Shown: positions 44,733 through 53,333, numbered from the stretch's first letter. The stretch is DNA of 64,000 bases from JAAYCI01 sp047972265 (GCA_047972265.1 JBKEAM010000112.1:1-64000), one strand, 5' to 3'. Numbers and translations: made by a program. Notes: generated from the letters alone by a model not told the origin.

Positions 44733-45839
44733 ATGAAAAAGATTTTGCTGCGTACCGGTATTGTATTGTTGTGCATTATTTTGGCATTGCTGCTTATTGT
44801 GGGCAGCTACATTGTGTACTTAGAAATACGGTATAAACGTATACAAGACCCCATGGCATTGGATATTACCCCGGGGGAAGGCACCAACCTGCTGCAAAGC
44901 GGGCAAACCTATACTGTACTAACATACAACGTAGGCTACGGCGCATTTAACCACGACTTTAGCTCATTTACAGATTCGGGCGTGATGGCCGACGGCACCC
45001 CTGTAAGTGGCGAATACACAAAGGCGCAAAGCCTTGAAATTGTAACCACCAATATTAGCGGCAGCGCCATGGTTACCTCGCAGTTATCTCCCGATTTTGC
45101 GCTTTTTCAGGAGGTAGACCGCAGCGGTGTGCGCTCTTTTAACATTGAAGAAAATGCTGTTTTGGCACAGGCCTTGCCGGGGTATTACTCTACCTTTGCC
45201 AAAAACTCTTACCCTGCAAACCTTGTGTATCCCCCAAGCGACCCCATTGGAGAGTTTGACTCGGGTCTGCTCACCCTTTCTTCCTACTCTATTTCTTCGG
45301 CAGAGAGGCGCAGCTACCCGGTGGATACCAGCTTTATTACCAAGTTTTTTGATTTAGATCGCTGCTTTTCCATCCAGCGTATCCCTGTAGAGGGCGGCAA
45401 AGAGCTGGTTTTAATCAACAGCCACATGTCTGCTTTTGACAAGGGCGGGGTATACCGCACCCTGCAAATGCAACTGCTTACCTCTGTATTGGCCGAAGAA
45501 TACGAAAAAGGGAACTGGGTAATAGCCGGAGGAGACTTTAACCACGCGCTTGGCAACAGCCTTACTTCTTTTCCCTCGGGCCAGCAGGTACCCGAGTGGA
45601 TACACGAGTTTGACGAAAGCATGCTGCCCAGCGGATTTTCGGTAGTGGTTGCAGACAATGCAAACGCTGTACCCAGCGTGCGCAGCGTGGATATGCCCTA
45701 CATTGAGGGGATTAACTATACATCCATTGTAGATGGGTTTGTTGTTTCGGACAACATAAGCGCCATTGCCCAAAATGTGGATGTAAACTTTAAGTACAGT
45801 GACCATAACCCTGTACTGCTTACCTTTAGCTTACAATAA
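44733..45839 (+). CDS. Membrane-anchored endonuclease/exonuclease/phosphatase-family protein
   Basis: A 368-residue protein with an N-terminal membrane anchor (residues 9-31), so the catalytic domain is outside the cell. The EEP motifs are all visible: LTYNVGYG (Asn), ALFQEVD (metal-binding Glu), LINSHMSAFD (His), GGDFNH (Asp/Asn) and YSDHNPV (Asp/His pair). Members cut phosphodiesters in nucleic acids, lipids or sugar phosphates; the exported form suggests nutrient phosphate release or lipid turnover. GGAGG precedes the ATG. Confidence 0.85.
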   Translation: MKKILLRTGIVLLCIILALLLIVGSYIVYLEIRYKRIQDPMALDITPGEGTNLLQSGQTYTVLTYNVGYGAFNHDFSSFTDSGVMADGTPVSGEYTKAQSLEIVTTNISGSAMVTSQLSPDFALFQEVDRSGVRSFNIEENAVLAQALPGYYSTFAKNSYPANLVYPPSDPIGEFDSGLLTLSSYSISSAERRSYPVDTSFITKFFDLDRCFSIQRIPVEGGKELVLINSHMSAFDKGGVYRTLQMQLLTSVLAEEYEKGNWVIAGGDFNHALGNSLTSFPSGQQVPEWIHEFDESMLPSGFSVVVADNANAVPSVRSVDMPYIEGINYTSIVDGFVVSDNISAIAQNVDVNFKYSDHNPVLLTFSLQ

Positions 45840-45885
45840 AAAACAGCCGCGCACTTACCCTGCGGCACTGTATAAAGAGTAGTAT

Positions 45886-46221
45886 ATGTATAAAGATAAT
45901 TTTTATGGCTTTGCCCAAGGTGCGGGTATTTCTATACCACAATTTGAGGCAAAGGTGTACGATGCTGTAAGGGCAATCCCCGCGGGAAAGGTTGCCAGCT
46001 ATGGGCAGCTTGCCATACTGGCGGGATGCCCCGGACGGGCGCGCCACGCAGGTGCCGCGCTAAAGCACGCCCCACAAGGCCTGCCCTGCCATAGGGTGGT
46101 AAACAGCAGCGGACGCACTGCACCCGGATGGATAGAACAGGCTGACCTGTTAAAAAAAGAGGGCGTAACCTTTTTGCCCAGCGGCCGGGTAAACATGCGG
46201 GCACACCGCTGGATGCCATAG
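45886..46221 (+). CDS. Small MGMT-family DNA-binding/alkyltransferase-like protein
   Basis: A 111-residue protein made up only of the C-terminal domain of O6-methylguanine-DNA methyltransferases: VASYGQLAILAG (recognition helix region with Arg finger nearby) and LPCHRVVNSSG, with the reactive Cys retained in PCHR. True ATL proteins replace this Cys, so it may still accept alkyl groups or may be a stand-alone reader. AGAGTAG upstream of the ATG is a weak ribosome site, but no other start fits. It begins 46 bases after the EEP-family gene; a GC-rich hairpin lies in that gap. Confidence 0.8.
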   Translation: MYKDNFYGFAQGAGISIPQFEAKVYDAVRAIPAGKVASYGQLAILAGCPGRARHAGAALKHAPQGLPCHRVVNSSGRTAPGWIEQADLLKKEGVTFLPSGRVNMRAHRWMP

Positions 46222-46336
46222 AGATTTATAACCATCCCTTTATTGGTTTTCAGCCACCAAATAAAAATTTGTTTTGCTTTGGTCGCTTCTTTTTTAAACG
46301 CAAGCTTTTTTCTTTTACTTTTTTACACTTAAAATA

Positions 46337-46377
46337 AAAACCAAGCCCCCGCTTTAAAAGGCGGGGGTTTGGTTTTT
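46337..46377. terminator. Strong terminator shared by convergent genes
   Basis: AAAACCAAGCCCCCGC and GCGGGGGTTTGGTTTTT form a 16-bp stem. It touches the stop codon of the amidase gene on the minus strand and also faces the MGMT-like gene. Confidence 0.88.
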
Positions 46378-49120
46378 ATGCTATCCAACCATCGGTGGTT
46401 GGCACCGTTTTTAACAATGCATCGGCAGAGGCCAGCGCCGCGGCATAAATGCCGTCTGTACTGGTAATATCTTCAAACTCTGTGGGGCTATATACAAAGC
46501 CGTACTCAAACAAAACCGAGGGACAGATGTTTGTGCGGGTGAGGTTATAGTAGCTCCACTTTATTCCGCGGCTTATATCGCGGCCGGTGGCCTGGCCTAC
46601 TTCATCCAACAGGTTTTGTGCAAAGGTGGCAGAAACCGGAAGCCCCGATGGCGCATAATAGTATGCGGTAGAGCCCATTACGCTGTTTAAGTCTTGGTCT
46701 GGCTCGGCCGCATTATGGTGTACCCACAACACAAAATCGGGTTTTTGCTCGGCCATGCTTGGAAAAATACTCATCGAATCAACCGTAGAGTCATCAGTTC
46801 GGGTCATAATCACTTCGGCACCCATTTGCTCTAACCGGTGGGCAATGGCCTGCGCCAGCACAAGGTTAATATGCTTTTCGTTGGGGCCGTCGTTCCATAG
46901 CAGGCCGGGGGTGCCAATGTCATCTCCGCCATGCCCCGCACTTACCATTACGGTTATCCCCTCCAGCGGTTTGCCGGGGGTGGTACTTTGCACCGGTACC
47001 CGTTTAAAAAATACCTGCGTGGTTCCGTTTTCGTAGCTTATTTGGTAACCCCATACGGGGTTTAGGTTAAGTGTAAGCTCTACCCCGCCCTCTATTTGCT
47101 GCACCGATACGCTTTTTACATACTTACTGCTAAATCCGCCCTCGGGCAGGGTAAAGGTGGTATCGTACATAGTAAGTTTAAGAGAATGCTCGGTGGTGGT
47201 ATCGTACTTATTATAAACAACGGGGGTACCGCTGCCCTCAAACACCACCGTTTCACCGCCGTCGGTTTCGGTGGCAGAAAGGCCAGTAAAAACAGACTTT
47301 CCATCGCCGGACACCCATTCTACCGCGGTGGCACGCACATAGTCTCCGCTTGCCAGCTTATAGGCCCAGGTGCGGGTGGTGCTGTTGCTTTTAAACTGGA
47401 TGCTCTCTGTAACCACGGCAACGCCGCCCTGCACCAGTGTTTCGTTTATAGCGCCCACATTGGTATAATCGGTAAGAGCACTGGCAATAATCCCCTTTAC
47501 ACGCACGGCCTGCCCGGGCTGGGCTTCTTTTGTTCCGTCATCTTTTACCACCGGGGTGGTGGTAGAACCGCCCGAGGGTTCGGGCTTTGTAAAGGTAAGG
47601 GTATGGGTTTCGGCTCCGTTGGTAAAGGTATACACATTGCTGCCCGTAACCACCGGCACCACCACGCCAAAGGTCCCCTCTGTGCCGGTTCTTTCTACCG
47701 GTGTGCCATTCATCAGCAGCTCTTGCTCGGGATCACTTGTGCCCATAATATAAATATTGGCGCTGGATACCTTTTGCCCCTCTACCGGGTAGGTAACATT
47801 TAGGGTTTGGGGTATTTCAAAACCAAGGGGCAGGACATCGGGCACTTGATCAAGCGTTGTTGCCAAAAGGGCCACCGCTCCCTCATCTTGTTTTGCTTTT
47901 GCATAATCTGCCAACAAGGTGCCGCCATACTGCTTTGAAGCAGCGGTAAACAATACCTGTGCCGGGTTTTCTACTTCGGCCGTAACAATTAAACTTGCGC
48001 CAATATTGCGCCAGCTATCCAGCTTTGCGGCAAGCCCTGCTTCTGCCTGTATTTGAGGCATTATATATTTTACCAGCCCCTGCCCAGCCAATGTTTGGGC
48101 CAGCGCGGGGGTTACCAGTGCCGTATCATCATCGGCAAAGCCCAGCGCAAGGGTAGTGGCGTACTCGTTTTTTTGCCACTCGGCAGATACATCCCCAACC
48201 AAATTTACAAGGGCGGGCTCCCATGTGGCGGCGTCGCTGCTTGTTGCACCGTCTAGCCCCTCCAGCAATATGGCCGCCACCGGGTAGCGACGCGGAATAC
48301 GCGAAAGGCTTTGGGTTAACAGCTTTGTATATTCTTCGTTTGTAATATCAAGCGTGGTTGCAGATGCACCACCGCTGTTTTTAACAATATCGGCTACTTT
48401 CCCGCTCATATCGGAGGAATAGCCCCCGGCAGACAGCGGGTTGATGGCAAGCCATATTTGTACGCCTTTACCGTCTGCAGCACTGCACAGCAGGGCCAGA
48501 GGGTCTGCGTGATTAAACAGGTTATCGTCTATGGTTACGCGGCTGTCCATAGGGAAATTGCTGTCTTTCCAAAAAACAGAAAGATCACTTTTACCCGTAT
48601 ACACTATGGTATTGTAGCCGCCTGCCACCGCATACTCTACTGCGCTTTGGTAATAGGCCTTTAACGCGTCTTTATCGGTGGATTGCTCTATAGGATCCAG
48701 CCGCAGGGCTTTTACCTGCTGGCCATCTACAATATAGGGTTGAGGTGCGCCGGTAAGGGCAGGCAATATTTCATCTCCCCACATAAGGTAGGTAAGCCCC
48801 GCACCGCCGCCAAGCACCAGGGCCAATATAAGTACCAGGGCAATTATGCCGCCGCGTTTTTTCTTTTTTTTGCGGGGCGGGGGCATTTTACTCTCTGGCC
48901 TATTGCCCTGCGCACGCCTTGCTTCGCCCTGCGCAGGTGCAGAATATTGCTGCCCCTGCCCTGCCGGCCGGGGAGAACGGGGGGCACTATTGCCTGCAGA
49001 GGAATAGCCCTGCTCTTGGCGCCCCTGCCCTGCCCTGTACAGCCTTTGCTGTTGTTGCTGGGGCGATAACGCCGGCCCTTTTTGCGGGGGTGTTTGCCCA
49101 CCGTTTTTTTTGTCGTCCAT
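46376..49120 (-). CDS. Fusion of a glycoside-hydrolase-like domain with an N-acetylmuramoyl-L-alanine amidase
   Basis: A 914-residue membrane-anchored protein. Residues 1-88 are disordered and Gln/Pro-rich, ending in KKKKKKR; a span follows at about 90-115. Residues 130-430 resemble the GHL10/DUF187-type barrel, with YNTIVYTGKSDLSVFWKDSNF, DPLALL and GVQIWLAINP in the expected order. Ig-like repeats occupy about 440-700. The C-terminal Amidase_3 domain has SAGHGG near residue 726, NEKHIN, WVHHNA and LFEYGF as zinc and catalytic residues. It should cut peptide stems from peptidoglycan; the barrel may bind or cleave glycan. AAAGGGGAGG precedes the ATG. Confidence 0.85.
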   Translation of the reverse strand: MDDKKNGGQTPPQKGPALSPQQQQQRLYRAGQGRQEQGYSSAGNSAPRSPRPAGQGQQYSAPAQGEARRAQGNRPESKMPPPRKKKKKRGGIIALVLILALVLGGGAGLTYLMWGDEILPALTGAPQPYIVDGQQVKALRLDPIEQSTDKDALKAYYQSAVEYAVAGGYNTIVYTGKSDLSVFWKDSNFPMDSRVTIDDNLFNHADPLALLCSAADGKGVQIWLAINPLSAGGYSSDMSGKVADIVKNSGGASATTLDITNEEYTKLLTQSLSRIPRRYPVAAILLEGLDGATSSDAATWEPALVNLVGDVSAEWQKNEYATTLALGFADDDTALVTPALAQTLAGQGLVKYIMPQIQAEAGLAAKLDSWRNIGASLIVTAEVENPAQVLFTAASKQYGGTLLADYAKAKQDEGAVALLATTLDQVPDVLPLGFEIPQTLNVTYPVEGQKVSSANIYIMGTSDPEQELLMNGTPVERTGTEGTFGVVVPVVTGSNVYTFTNGAETHTLTFTKPEPSGGSTTTPVVKDDGTKEAQPGQAVRVKGIIASALTDYTNVGAINETLVQGGVAVVTESIQFKSNSTTRTWAYKLASGDYVRATAVEWVSGDGKSVFTGLSATETDGGETVVFEGSGTPVVYNKYDTTTEHSLKLTMYDTTFTLPEGGFSSKYVKSVSVQQIEGGVELTLNLNPVWGYQISYENGTTQVFFKRVPVQSTTPGKPLEGITVMVSAGHGGDDIGTPGLLWNDGPNEKHINLVLAQAIAHRLEQMGAEVIMTRTDDSTVDSMSIFPSMAEQKPDFVLWVHHNAAEPDQDLNSVMGSTAYYYAPSGLPVSATFAQNLLDEVGQATGRDISRGIKWSYYNLTRTNICPSVLFEYGFVYSPTEFEDITSTDGIYAAALASADALLKTVPTTDGWIA

Positions 49121-49333
49121 CCGTATGCCTCCCCTTTAAAAGCAAGCATGCTTTTATGGTTTTTGTAGTAAAAATATACTTTTAACGGCCAAAGCCATTG
49201 TTTACCGCAAGCAACGGTAAACGGTTAAAATATCTTACCATTTTACTGTTATTAAAGCCCAGTTTACCTGCCATTATATCATGTTTACCCCTGCATAACA
49301 TCTAAATTACCTTTAAATTTATGAACAGAACGT

Positions 49334-49380
49334 AAAAAAACAGCCGCTGTTCCCCATACAAAGGCAGCGGCTGTTTGTTT
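49334..49380 (-). terminator. Terminator of the superoxide reductase gene
   Basis: AAACAGCCGCTG and CAGCGGCTGTTT-type arms around a 14-base loop with A/T runs outside, just 3' of the superoxide reductase stop. Confidence 0.85.
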
Positions 49381-49385
49381 TAAAA

Positions 49386-49829
49386 TTATTCGGCCGGGTC
49401 TACACAGCCCTCTGTAAATTCAGGAGAGCAGGCAACCTCGGGTGATGCAAACGAGAGGCCCAAAACAGGTTCTTTTGCTTTCCACAAGCCGTGCAGGTTG
49501 CAGTAAGCATATACTTCTTCAACTTCGTCGGGCTGGATGGGGAACTTTACCTCGGGCTCATCACCCGGATTTAGTTTGCAGTAGTTGGCACCGTAAGAGG
49601 TTTTAATACATACCCATTCAATATAATGTTCTTCCAGCATGGGGTGTGGCACGCTGCCAACACGAACCACTACAAGGCCATCTTCTACAGTAACAACCGG
49701 TACATGCTTTTCGCCTGCGGCATCGGTAGAGTTTGGCTTTAGCAGCTCCACACCCTCTACCTTGCACAAATCGCCGCTCATTTCCATTACAACAGCATCC
49801 CCGTTAATACATTTATAAAAGTTGATCAT
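49386..49829 (-). CDS. Superoxide reductase (desulfoferrodoxin-like) lacking the FeCys4 centre
   Basis: A 147-residue superoxide reductase. The catalytic iron site is intact: EKHVPV (Lys41, His42), HPMLEEHYIEW (His62, His68) and YCNLHGLW (Cys110, His113). The N-terminal desulforedoxin-like part keeps the FYKC start but only Cys7 and Cys22 remain, so the usual four-Cys rubredoxin-like iron cannot form, as in the Treponema-type enzymes. It reduces superoxide to peroxide in anaerobes. The ATG at 49829 has GGGAGGG upstream. It has a perfect promoter with a palindrome in the spacer. Confidence 0.9.
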   Translation of the reverse strand: MINFYKCINGDAVVMEMSGDLCKVEGVELLKPNSTDAAGEKHVPVVTVEDGLVVVRVGSVPHPMLEEHYIEWVCIKTSYGANYCKLNPGDEPEVKFPIQPDEVEEVYAYCNLHGLWKAKEPVLGLSFASPEVACSPEFTEGCVDPAE

Positions 49830-49893
49830 TTTAAAGAACCCTCCCTTATAATAGGCATCCGCAAAAAAATGCGAGCCAAATTTACTTGTATTT

Positions 49894-49922
49894 ATTATAA
49901 CGCAATCCATAAATGGATGCAA
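49894..49922 (-). promoter_or_regulatory. Superoxide reductase promoter with palindromic spacer
   Basis: Minus-strand TTGCAT (49917-49922), 17-base spacer, TATAAT (49894-49899). The spacer contains ATCCAT-aa-ATGGAT (49905-49918), a perfect 14-base palindrome reaching into the -35. It does not match the PerR consensus; a different redox or metal regulator is possible. Confidence 0.7.
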
Positions 49923-50080
49923 AATTTGTTTTGATTTTTATCCAATTTAAGATCATTTTTACAAATATCCATCGTAAACTTTAAAAACCGACACTGTTTA
50001 AAGAGGTGAGGTCAATTTTACAAAAGCAAAATTTTCTTTTTACTTTTTAATACAGGGACGGCATATTTTTAAAAAGGTGC

Positions 50081-50086
50081 TATAAT
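50081..50086 (+). promoter_or_regulatory. Extended -10 element of the LUD gene
   Basis: TATAAT preceded by TGC (extended -10); the -35 is poor. It lies about 60 bases before the ATG. Confidence 0.55.
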
Positions 50087-50144
50087 AGGGCTGGGCAGCG
50101 CACAAGCGTTTTGCCATACAAATACATACATCGGGGGATTGTTT

Positions 50145-50777
50145 ATGAACGAGCATCTTCGGTTTTCTCAAACAAAACGGCTGGAACTTGTACAAAAGGC
50201 ATTGCAGGCAAACCGGATGGGCGCACACGTAGTGCAAACCGCCGCCGAAGTACCCGCCCTGCTGCAAAGTATGTTGCAAGAGGGAGAAACCGTAAGCTTT
50301 GGGGGAAGTGTTACCTTGGAGGAATGCGGTGCGTTTAAGCTGCTGCGCAGCGGACGCTATAACCTGCTGGACAGAGAAGCACCCGGCGCAGATAAGCCCG
50401 CTATATTTAGGCAAAGCTTTTATGCCGATACCTACCTTGCCTCGGCCAATGCCATTACCCAAAGCGGGCACATTTACGAAATAGATGGCAACGGCAACCG
50501 TGTGGCCGCCCTTGCCTATGGCCCCGCACGGGTAATACTGGTAGCGGGACGAAACAAGATTGTGGCAGATATAGAGGCTGCCCGCCAGCGCAACGTGCTA
50601 ATATCGGGCCCTGCAAATGCCCACCGTGTAGGCGCTAAAACCCCCTGCATTACCACCGGACTTTGTGCAGACTGCAAAAGCCCCGGCCGCATTTGCTGCA
50701 CCGAGCTTATTATAAAACAGCAGCAAATACAGGGACGCATACAGGTAATTTTAGTAAACGAAGAACTTGGGTTTTAG
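50145..50777 (+). CDS. LUD-domain protein (LutC/DUF162-like) with Cys-rich C-terminus
   Basis: A 210-residue protein of the LUD (lactate utilisation) superfamily. VSFGGSVTLEECG near residue 47 is the typical Gly-rich motif, followed by YLASANAITQSGHIYEIDGNGNRVAALAYGP. The C-terminal part carries TPCITTGLCADCKSPGRICC, a cluster of six Cys that could hold zinc or an Fe-S centre; this tail is common in clostridial stand-alone LUD proteins. It is not accompanied by LutA or LutB here, so lactate oxidation cannot be inferred. GGGGGA precedes the ATG at 50145. Confidence 0.85.
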   Translation: MNEHLRFSQTKRLELVQKALQANRMGAHVVQTAAEVPALLQSMLQEGETVSFGGSVTLEECGAFKLLRSGRYNLLDREAPGADKPAIFRQSFYADTYLASANAITQSGHIYEIDGNGNRVAALAYGPARVILVAGRNKIVADIEAARQRNVLISGPANAHRVGAKTPCITTGLCADCKSPGRICCTELIIKQQQIQGRIQVILVNEELGF

Positions 50778-50795
50778 CCCAAAAATATACTCGCT

Positions 50796-50833
50796 AAAAA
50801 AAGCAGGCAGAATGATTCTGCCTGCTTTTGCAT
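50796..50833. terminator. Bidirectional terminator
   Basis: AAAAGCAGGCAGA and TCTGCCTGCTTTT form a 13-bp stem between convergent LUD and YcxB-like genes. Confidence 0.88.
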
Positions 50834-50843
50834 TTTTATTTTG

Positions 50844-51386
50844 CTAAATATTTTGTTGAACATTTGCCTTGCTGGATAGTTGCTGCAAAAATAGGTTTTT
50901 TTCTTGTTGACTTGCAAAGGCAACAAAGGGCACAATAATAGCGCTGATGGCCCCTATATAAATATACAGGTGCTGGCTATCCTCTTCGATTCGTTCTACC
51001 GCTATATACTTTGTTTCGGAAGTTCCGGTTTCTTTTTGCAGATGAATTGTATCTTGCCCTAAAACAAGATGTACCGGGCCCTCAAATTCGCTTTTTTCGC
51101 GTTTTTCCAGCATCTTTTTGATATTTTTTACCAGTAGAAAATTGTAAAACCGTGGCAGAAAAATAATCCAAACTATGCCAATTGCCAGTGCTGGCACAAT
51201 AGAAATGATGGTTGTAACCACACCGGAGTGATTGGTTAAAAGAGTTAACACCATCATAAGCGCCGCCGCAACTGGCAAAAGTATCCGCAAAAAATTTATT
51301 CGCTTTTTAGAGGCCGAATCGTTGTTGGCATGGTGCAGGTTAAAGGCAATATAGTCATCCCGCGTTAAGGTATAATTTAGCTCCAT
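50844..51386 (-). CDS. YcxB-like membrane protein
   Basis: A 180-residue protein with two hydrophobic segments (about residues 34-53 and 60-82) flanked by cytoplasmic parts. It resembles the YcxB-like family: an N-terminal MELNYTLTRDDYIAFNLHHA and a C-terminal domain with IYIGAISAIIVPFVAF. Function is unknown. The ATG at 51386 has GGGGGA upstream; the frame begins at 51413 but that start lacks a site. Confidence 0.75.
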   Translation of the reverse strand: MELNYTLTRDDYIAFNLHHANNDSASKKRINFLRILLPVAAALMMVLTLLTNHSGVVTTIISIVPALAIGIVWIIFLPRFYNFLLVKNIKKMLEKREKSEFEGPVHLVLGQDTIHLQKETGTSETKYIAVERIEEDSQHLYIYIGAISAIIVPFVAFASQQEKNLFLQQLSSKANVQQNI

Positions 51387-51476
51387 TTTATCCCCCATAT
51401 TTTTACTTATCACATTTTGCTTTGCATTTTTATTATACCCTATACCGCACTTTTAATCTTGTTTATTTTACAAAGC

Positions 51477-51506
51477 AAAACCCCCGCCATATGGGCGGGG
51501 GTTTAT
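51477..51506 (-). terminator. Terminator of the GT2 gene
   Basis: AAACCCCCGCC and GGCGGGGGTTT form an 11-bp perfect stem, 10 bases after the GT2 stop codon. Confidence 0.87.
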
Positions 51507-51516
51507 TATATACTTA

Positions 51517-52755
51517 TTAGTCGGCGGCCGCACTATGCTCTATAACTTCCCATTTGGTCTTTTTAAAGAAGAGGCAAAGCAAAGAAATAGGCATCCAGCT
51601 AAGCAAAAACAAAGAGAACAGCGCAATGCCCTTTACCATGTCTTTTAAATGGGGACGGGCGTTCATGACCACTACAAGGCCGGCAAAAGCGGCACAGCCC
51701 AATACCAAAAGCAGGCATACACCAGCCACCAGCCATATGCCCCATGCCAGAGGGATAAGATTAAATACCACAATGCCATAGGCGCTTAACACAAGGCTTG
51801 CAAGGCCGCTTAAAAGCGAAAACAACTGAAAACCAGGGGCTATATAGGCCAGCGCCATATCAAAAGCAACCATGCTTTTGTTTTTAACAGCGTAAGACAA
51901 AAGCTGGGGGAAATACCCTTCCATGCCCTGTACAAACCCGGTGCACCAACGGCGGCGCTGTTTCCAGCTTTGCACAAAGGTAAGGGGCAATTCGTCAAAA
52001 TACACGGCGTCTGCAATATAGTGCACTTTTTCGCCCATCAACACGCTTTGGCCTGTAAACTCGTAATCTTCTGTCATGGTGGTGGTGCGCCAGCCGCCCA
52101 TTTGGGCAAGCAGAGGCAGAGAAACCATAAACCCACTGCCAACCAGCAGGCTGGAAAGACCCAAGGCCTCGCGCCCGCCGTTATAAAACCGGTTTACAAT
52201 CCAGTAATACACCGCATACATAGCTGTCATGGTGGTTTGGGTGGGGTTTTTTGCCTCGCGGCGGCCCTGCGCCAAATTGGCGCCGCCCTGATAGGCATTG
52301 TTCATTTTATTTAAAAAGTCTGGTTGTACAAGGTTATCTGCATCAAATACGCACATGGCATCGTATTTGCCGCTGTCTATCAGCATATCGCCTATTTGTG
52401 CCAGTACATCCCCTTTGGCATGTATGGTGCCCTTAGGGTCAAACACCAATGCACCATGCTGCAAAGCAATCTCGCGGGTATCATCGGTGCAGTTATTGGG
52501 GGCCACATAAACATCGAACATATCGCGGGGATAATCCTGTGCCAAGAGGCTGTCTACCAGCCTGCCAATTACACTGCGCTCGTTGCGGGCGGCTATTACC
52601 ACCGCAAAACGGGTTTTAGGATCGACTTGATTATATGGTTTGTTCTTTTTAAGCCCAAAAAAACCGATGATGCAAAACCATACACCATACAGTGCAAACA
52701 AACCACCCAATATCATTAAAATATTCATTAAAACCGTAAAGGTTTGATGTGCCAT
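51517..52755 (-). CDS. GT2 family processive-type glycosyltransferase
   Basis: A 412-residue membrane glycosyltransferase. A span at residues 8-33 precedes the GT-A domain with VVIAARNERSVIGRLVDSLLAQDYP, CVFDADN (DxD motif), TEDYEFTG (catalytic acid region) and QRRRW (Q-x-x-R-W), which marks processive or cellulose-synthase-type enzymes. About four C-terminal spans follow. It probably polymerises or transfers a sugar to a surface glycan; product unknown. The start at 52755 follows GAAGGAGGA. It is a monocistronic gene with a leader of about 290 bases that appears structured. Confidence 0.87.
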   Translation of the reverse strand: MAHQTFTVLMNILMILGGLFALYGVWFCIIGFFGLKKNKPYNQVDPKTRFAVVIAARNERSVIGRLVDSLLAQDYPRDMFDVYVAPNNCTDDTREIALQHGALVFDPKGTIHAKGDVLAQIGDMLIDSGKYDAMCVFDADNLVQPDFLNKMNNAYQGGANLAQGRREAKNPTQTTMTAMYAVYYWIVNRFYNGGREALGLSSLLVGSGFMVSLPLLAQMGGWRTTTMTEDYEFTGQSVLMGEKVHYIADAVYFDELPLTFVQSWKQRRRWCTGFVQGMEGYFPQLLSYAVKNKSMVAFDMALAYIAPGFQLFSLLSGLASLVLSAYGIVVFNLIPLAWGIWLVAGVCLLLVLGCAAFAGLVVVMNARPHLKDMVKGIALFSLFLLSWMPISLLCLFFKKTKWEVIEHSAAAD

Positions 52756-52859
52756 AAAAGATCCTCCTTCCATTGGCGCAAAACAGGGGCGTTTTTTAGC
52801 CTCTATGTTATAAAACGATTCTCAGCACAAAATAATTTCAAATTTATACTAAATTAAAT

Positions 52860-53044
52860 TTAAAACCATTCTCACCCTGAATCTGTGCAGGCTTACCGGC
52901 ATAGCCTTGGCCACGGGGTTGCCCCGCAGGCTGGTGTAACCCGCTGCATATTTGTTTAAAGATGACTTTTTAAAAGTAAGCAACCATATAACAAAACAAT
53001 AAATTTTCTTTATTGTTTAAGTAAAACAAATTTACTTGTTGCTT
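52860..53044 (-). ncRNA. Structured 5' leader of the GT2 gene (candidate cis-regulatory RNA)
   Basis: From a predicted start near 53044 the transcript can fold as a three-way junction: outer stem AAGCAAC/GTTGCTT (53038-53044 with 52978-52984), hairpin AAGTAAA/TTTACTT (53019-53037) and hairpin AACAATAAA/TTTATTGTT (52995-53017). A GC-rich element follows (52895-52945) with AGCCT/AGGCT enclosing GGGG-CAA-CCCC. I compared it by eye with c-di-GMP, c-di-AMP, cobalamin, TPP, FMN and SAM consensus parts and see no convincing match. The region from 53080 to 53279 is AT-rich and shows nothing else that I can support. Confidence 0.5.
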
Positions 53045-53050
53045 GGGCAA

Positions 53051-53079
53051 AGTATACCTCTGCGGCGAATAAAAATCAA
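53051..53079 (-). promoter_or_regulatory. Promoter of the GT2 leader
   Basis: Minus-strand TTGATT (53074-53079), 17-base spacer, TATACT (53051-53056). It sets the transcript start at about 53044, exactly where the first leader stem begins. Confidence 0.65.
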
Positions 53080-53279
53080 GTTTCCTCGTAAATTTTTTAT
53101 ACTTTTTACCTTTTTAAAGCTTTGACTTTTCTTTGCTTTTACATACGTAGTATTTTACCTGCTTTGCTCTATTTTATAAAAAATTGATTTGCCCACCTTT
53201 TTACCATTTGTTTTGCTATGCTGTAAATATACAAACCGGAAATAAACATATACGTGACACAGCAGCAAAAGAAGGCAAA

Positions 53280-53323
53280 AAAACAGGGCCTATTGGATTA
53301 CCCAATAGGCCCTGTTTTTTTGT
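53280..53323 (-). terminator. Terminator after the ECF S-component gene
   Basis: AAAACAGGGCCTATTGG and its complement form a 16-17-bp stem with a T tract on both strands, just 3' of the ECF gene stop. Confidence 0.9.
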
Positions 53324-53333
53324 AAAATAATTT

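Noticed and set aside
52895..52945. c-di-GMP or cobalamin riboswitch upstream of the GT2 gene
   Set aside because: The key conserved blocks of these families are not found in order; kept only as an unassigned structured leader.
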